DNA from: an uncultured Asticcacaulis sp.
GTDB lineage: Bacteria > Pseudomonadota > Alphaproteobacteria > Caulobacterales > Caulobacteraceae
Direction of reading: 5' to 3'
Length of the DNA stretch: 7,500 nucleotides
Assembly: GCA_946482045.1 (NCBI GenBank)
Contig: CAMLPZ010000209.1
Coordinates: 1 to 7,500, forward strand
In this document: positions 5,348 through 7,500 of the stretch, piece after piece
Layout of the letters: each line of letters starts with the position of its first letter
Numbering within the stretch: the first letter of the stretch is position 1
The notes under the pieces: model-generated
Told to the model about the DNA's origin: nothing
Database searches by the model: none
What the model saw: only the letters and a program-made list of their open reading frames with translations
Position numbers and translations under genes: made by a program

Positions 5348-5376
5348 GACATGAAGACATGACAAAGCGTTGTCAA
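5348..5376 (-). promoter_or_regulatory. Perfect TTGACA -35 inside a dyad, upstream of the exported-protein gene
   Basis: On the minus strand TTGACA (5371-5376) is a perfect -35 hexamer, but the sequence 16-18 bp downstream (CATGTC region, 5347-5354) is a poor -10. The -35 is part of the dyad TGACAA-AGCG-TTGTCA (5360-5375), and two direct GACATG repeats (5348-5353, 5356-5361) lie next to it. The start codon region also contains the perfect palindrome ATGACGTCAT (5311-5320). Together these suggest a regulated promoter that needs an activator or uses a different sigma factor. Confidence 0.35.
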
Positions 5377-5389
5377 TCCATACGCAGTC

Positions 5390-5414
5390 TTGCACCGGAG
5401 TTTAAGACTATTTC
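5390..5414 (+). promoter_or_regulatory. Weak candidate promoter for the sensor kinase gene
   Basis: TTGCACC (5390-5396) and ACTATTTC (5407-5414) are separated by 10 bp and partly match the Caulobacter-type pattern; the -10 is the better half. Transcription would start near 5421, leaving about 90 nt before the GTG start. The leader contains two ATTGGCC copies (5440-5446, 5453-5459) and the hairpin at 5478-5494. Confidence 0.22.
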
Positions 5415-5470
5415 CAGCCACATCAACGCCTTCCTAAGCATTGGCCGGTATGATTGGCCAACTTCCGCAC

Positions 5471-5498
5471 GCCGCAAGGCAAAAGAATTTTGCCGCAA
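5471..5498 (+). repeat. Hairpin flanked by GCCGCAA direct repeats, just before the kinase start
   Basis: GGCAAAA (5478-5484) and TTTTGCC (5488-5494) form a perfect 7 bp stem with a 3 nt loop. The stem is bracketed by GCCGCAA at 5471-5477 and 5492-5498. It ends 16 nt before GTG 5511, next to where a ribosome binding site should be, and covers a possible TTG start at 5490. It could modulate translation initiation. It has no U-tract on its 3' side, so it is not an ordinary terminator. Confidence 0.5.
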
Positions 5499-5510
5499 CT
5501 GAGTACAAAA

Positions 5511-7500
5511 GTGTCTCCGACAACACGTAAGCCGTCCCGTTCTTCATCCGCCCAGTGGCTCCGCTTCAGTAACCTGAAGCTCGAAGCGACCGTATTCATG
5601 CTGATCGCCCTGACCTTCGCCGCTGTGCTGGGCCAGGAGGCGATCACCAGCCGGCAACTCGACCTGCACGCCCGGGCAGCGCAGTACTATGCATTCGTCT
5701 ACGGCGATTATCAGGAAGGCGGGAAATCAACGGCGACCTACGATCAGGCAGCGCCTCTGAAGTGGTCGTGCGAGCTCAAGGCTGGCGCACAGTACGCCTA
5801 TTGCGGCTATGGCCTGCATCTCGACGTCACCAATACCAATACGGGCACGGATTTTTCCAAGTTCCAGAACATCAAGCTGCGCCTGAACTATCAGGGTGTC
5901 GGCGATCATATGCGCATCGCCCTCCAGACGGCGGTGCCAAAAGAGCTGGTCCCAAACGCCAAGCCTGGCGAAACCATACCGCTTGTGGCCGAATTCACCG
6001 TCAAACAGGGTGACAACGACATCGAGCTGACCATGGACCAGTTCACGGTCGAATCGTGGTGGCTGGCCGCGCACAACCTGACGCCCGACAAGGTCAAGCC
6101 GCCGCTCGACAAGGTCATGTCGGTCGGCTTCAGCTCCGCCTCGGCGGCGACCTTCGGCACGTTCGCCGTCACAGTCACAGGCCTGACGTTCGAAGGCACG
6201 TCGCTGACCACCGCGCAATGGTACCTGGTCATCCTGGGCGTCTGGCTGGTGCTCACCGGCGGCTTCCTGGTGTACCGCTTCCTTGGCATGCGCCGCACCT
6301 ACGAAGAGCGCCAGAAGCGCCTGGCCGAGCAAAAGGCCGTCCTGGCCAAGGCCCACGCCGCCGCGGAAAGCGCGTCCGCCGCCAAGTCGCAATTCCTGGC
6401 CAATATGAGCCACGAACTGCGCACGCCACTGAACGCCATCATCGGTTACGCGCAACTGCTGAAGACGCGCAATCTCGATGACACCGAAATGTCGGCCGTC
6501 CGTACCATCCACCATTCGGGCGAGCACCTGCTGACCATGATCACCGACATTCTCGACATCGCCAAGGTCGAGGCCGGCAAGCTGGAACTGCTGCCTACCA
6601 GCTTCGATATCCAGGCATGCGTTACGAATGTCGGCCAGATGGTCCGTCTGCGCGCTGAGGAAAAGGGCCTGAAGATCACCGTCGATATCGCCGACGGCGT
6701 GCCGCGCAGCGTCATGGCCGACCAGAAGCGCCTGCGTCAGGTGCTGATCAACCTGCTGGGCAATGCCATAAAGTTCACCAGCGAAGGCGAGGTCCGCCTG
6801 GAGGTCTCCGTCGTCGCGCTCGCCGAAGCCGAGGCCCGCCTGCGTTTCGATGTGATCGACACCGGCCTGGGCATTCCCGAAGCCGATATCGGCCGCATCT
6901 TCCGGCCGTTCGAGCAGACCGGCAATGCCGTGTCGCGCAGCGGCGGCACGGGACTGGGCCTAAGCATCACCCATCAGATCGTCGAGATGATGGGCGGCAC
7001 GATTACCGTCGAAAGCACGCCGGGCCAGGGCAGCCGCTTCAGCGTCGAACTCCCCCTGCCCCTGTCAGCCGCGAACGAAGGCGATGCGCCCGCCATCGAG
7101 AACAGCGACCGCTACACCATCCTGATCGCCGACGACACCGACAGCAGCCGCACCCTGCTGCGCACAGCGCTGGAAGCGCAAGGCTTCCGCGTCCGCGAGG
7201 CTGTGAATGGCGCCGAGGCCATCGACCTGATGCGTGATGTCCGGCCCGACCTTGTGCTGATGGATCTGCGCATGCCGGTCATGGACGGGCTCGAAGCCAT
7301 CCGCCATATCCGCGCCGATGCCGGGCTTCGTGCCGTACCGGTCATTGCCCTGTCGGCCAACCCATCGCCGGAAAAGAACGCCCTGGCGCGCGAAGCCGGC
7401 GCCGACCGCATGCTGCCTAAGCCCGTCGAACTGGCCGCGCTCAATGCCATGGTCGCGGAATTGCTGAAGGCGGAACGCACCGAGACGACCGAGGACCAGG
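5511..7500 (+). CDS. Hybrid sensor histidine kinase (periplasmic sensor, HisKA, HATPase, receiver), 3' end outside window
   Basis: At least 663 residues are visible and the frame runs off the right edge. Numbered from GTG 5511, the order is: TM1 about 26-43; a periplasmic domain of about 190 residues (44-236); TM2 about 237-259; a coiled linker about 264-295 (no HAMP seen); HisKA with SHELRTP, phospho-accepting H301; HATPase_c with N418 in NLLGNAIKFT, D450 in DTGLGIPE, FRPFEQ and GGTGLGLS from 478; and a receiver from about 534 with D541/D542, phospho-accepting D585 in LMDLRMPVMDG, S615 and K637. All catalytic residues are intact. The sensor domain is beta-rich, with W-x-C87, YCGYG with C98, and W183-W184 in 'ESWWLAAHN', a pattern I associate with carbohydrate-binding-like periplasmic sensors of some kinases and diguanylate cyclases. 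There is no in-frame ATG before 5598, which is inside TM1, so the start must be non-ATG. GTG 5511 is preferred; TTG 5490 is possible. The gene is an orphan here with no adjacent response regulator. Confidence 0.88.
   Translation, partial: MSPTTRKPSRSSSAQWLRFSNLKLEATVFMLIALTFAAVLGQEAITSRQLDLHARAAQYYAFVYGDYQEGGKSTATYDQAAPLKWSCELKAGAQYAYCGYGLHLDVTNTNTGTDFSKFQNIKLRLNYQGVGDHMRIALQTAVPKELVPNAKPGETIPLVAEFTVKQGDNDIELTMDQFTVESWWLAAHNLTPDKVKPPLDKVMSVGFSSASAATFGTFAVTVTGLTFEGTSLTTAQWYLVILGVWLVLTGGFLVYRFLGMRRTYEERQKRLAEQKAVLAKAHAAAESASAAKSQFLANMSHELRTPLNAIIGYAQLLKTRNLDDTEMSAVRTIHHSGEHLLTMITDILDIAKVEAGKLELLPTSFDIQACVTNVGQMVRLRAEEKGLKITVDIADGVPRSVMADQKRLRQVLINLLGNAIKFTSEGEVRLEVSVVALAEAEARLRFDVIDTGLGIPEADIGRIFRPFEQTGNAVSRSGGTGLGLSITHQIVEMMGGTITVESTPGQGSRFSVELPLPLSAANEGDAPAIENSDRYTILIADDTDSSRTLLRTALEAQGFRVREAVNGAEAIDLMRDVRPDLVLMDLRMPVMDGLEAIRHIRADAGLRAVPVIALSANPSPEKNALAREAGADRMLPKPVELAALNAMVAELLKAERTETTEDQ

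Noticed and set aside
5727..6527. Long open frame on the minus strand (266 codons) opposite the sensor kinase
   Set aside because: It lies fully inside the kinase gene, whose domains and catalytic motifs are clear on the plus strand. Its translation is rich in Arg/Gly/Gln with no recognisable domain, as expected from antisense of GC-rich coding DNA.
1..7500. tRNA, rRNA, CRISPR array, insertion sequence or integration site
   Set aside because: I saw no cloverleaf with TTCRA arm, no regularly spaced direct repeats, no transposase or integrase motifs and no target-site duplications. Base composition looks even across the genes.

Overview
The window looks like chromosomal DNA from a GC-rich alphaproteobacterium, probably of the Caulobacterales (Caulobacter/Asticcacaulis type). 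Three things point there: strongly GC-rich third codon positions; minus-strand promoter candidates close to the Caulobacter housekeeping pattern TTGACGS-N10-14-GCTANAWC (two with exactly 14 bp spacers); and the kinds of protein present (an anti-sigma-like tail, a seven-helix membrane AraC regulator, a periplasmic-sensor hybrid kinase). This is recognition by eye, with no database search.

Layout, left to right, with strand alternating at every one of the seven main genes: (1) 1-336 (+), C-terminal end of a probable membrane anti-sigma factor; (2) 333-1466 (-), membrane-bound AraC-type regulator; (3) 1642-2493 (+), CPBP/Abi-type intramembrane protease; (4) 2490-2930 (-), Rrf2-type regulator; (5) 3215-4138 (+), thioredoxin-reductase-like flavoprotein with a CPYC redox motif, possibly preceded by an 11-codon leader ORF at 3183-3218; (6) 4125-5312 (-), exported protein of unknown function; (7) 5511 to beyond the right edge (+), hybrid sensor histidine kinase with a periplasmic beta-rich sensor domain and a C-terminal receiver.

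The three convergent gene ends all overlap (4, 4 and 14 bp), so no terminator fits between them. The three divergent starts (1467-1641, 2931-3214, 5313-5510) hold all the intergenic DNA. The first has two copies of GTCCC-N12-GGGAC spaced 32 bp apart plus a further half-site over the regulator's -35. The second has two dyads spaced 31 bp apart that cover both divergent promoters, plus a roughly 120 bp element bounded by a perfect 13 bp inverted repeat. The third has a 6-4-6 dyad at a perfect TTGACA and a strong hairpin just before the kinase start.

Two regulator/target pairs are suggested: the AraC-type regulator with the CPBP protease, and the Rrf2 regulator with the flavoprotein (a redox or thiol-stress module). 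The anti-sigma fragment, the exported protein and the kinase have no obvious link to these pairs. I do not see a clear multi-gene novel system. The most useful leads are the operator-like repeats, the flavoprotein that lacks a canonical NAD(P)H motif, its coupled leader ORF, and the unassigned exported protein.
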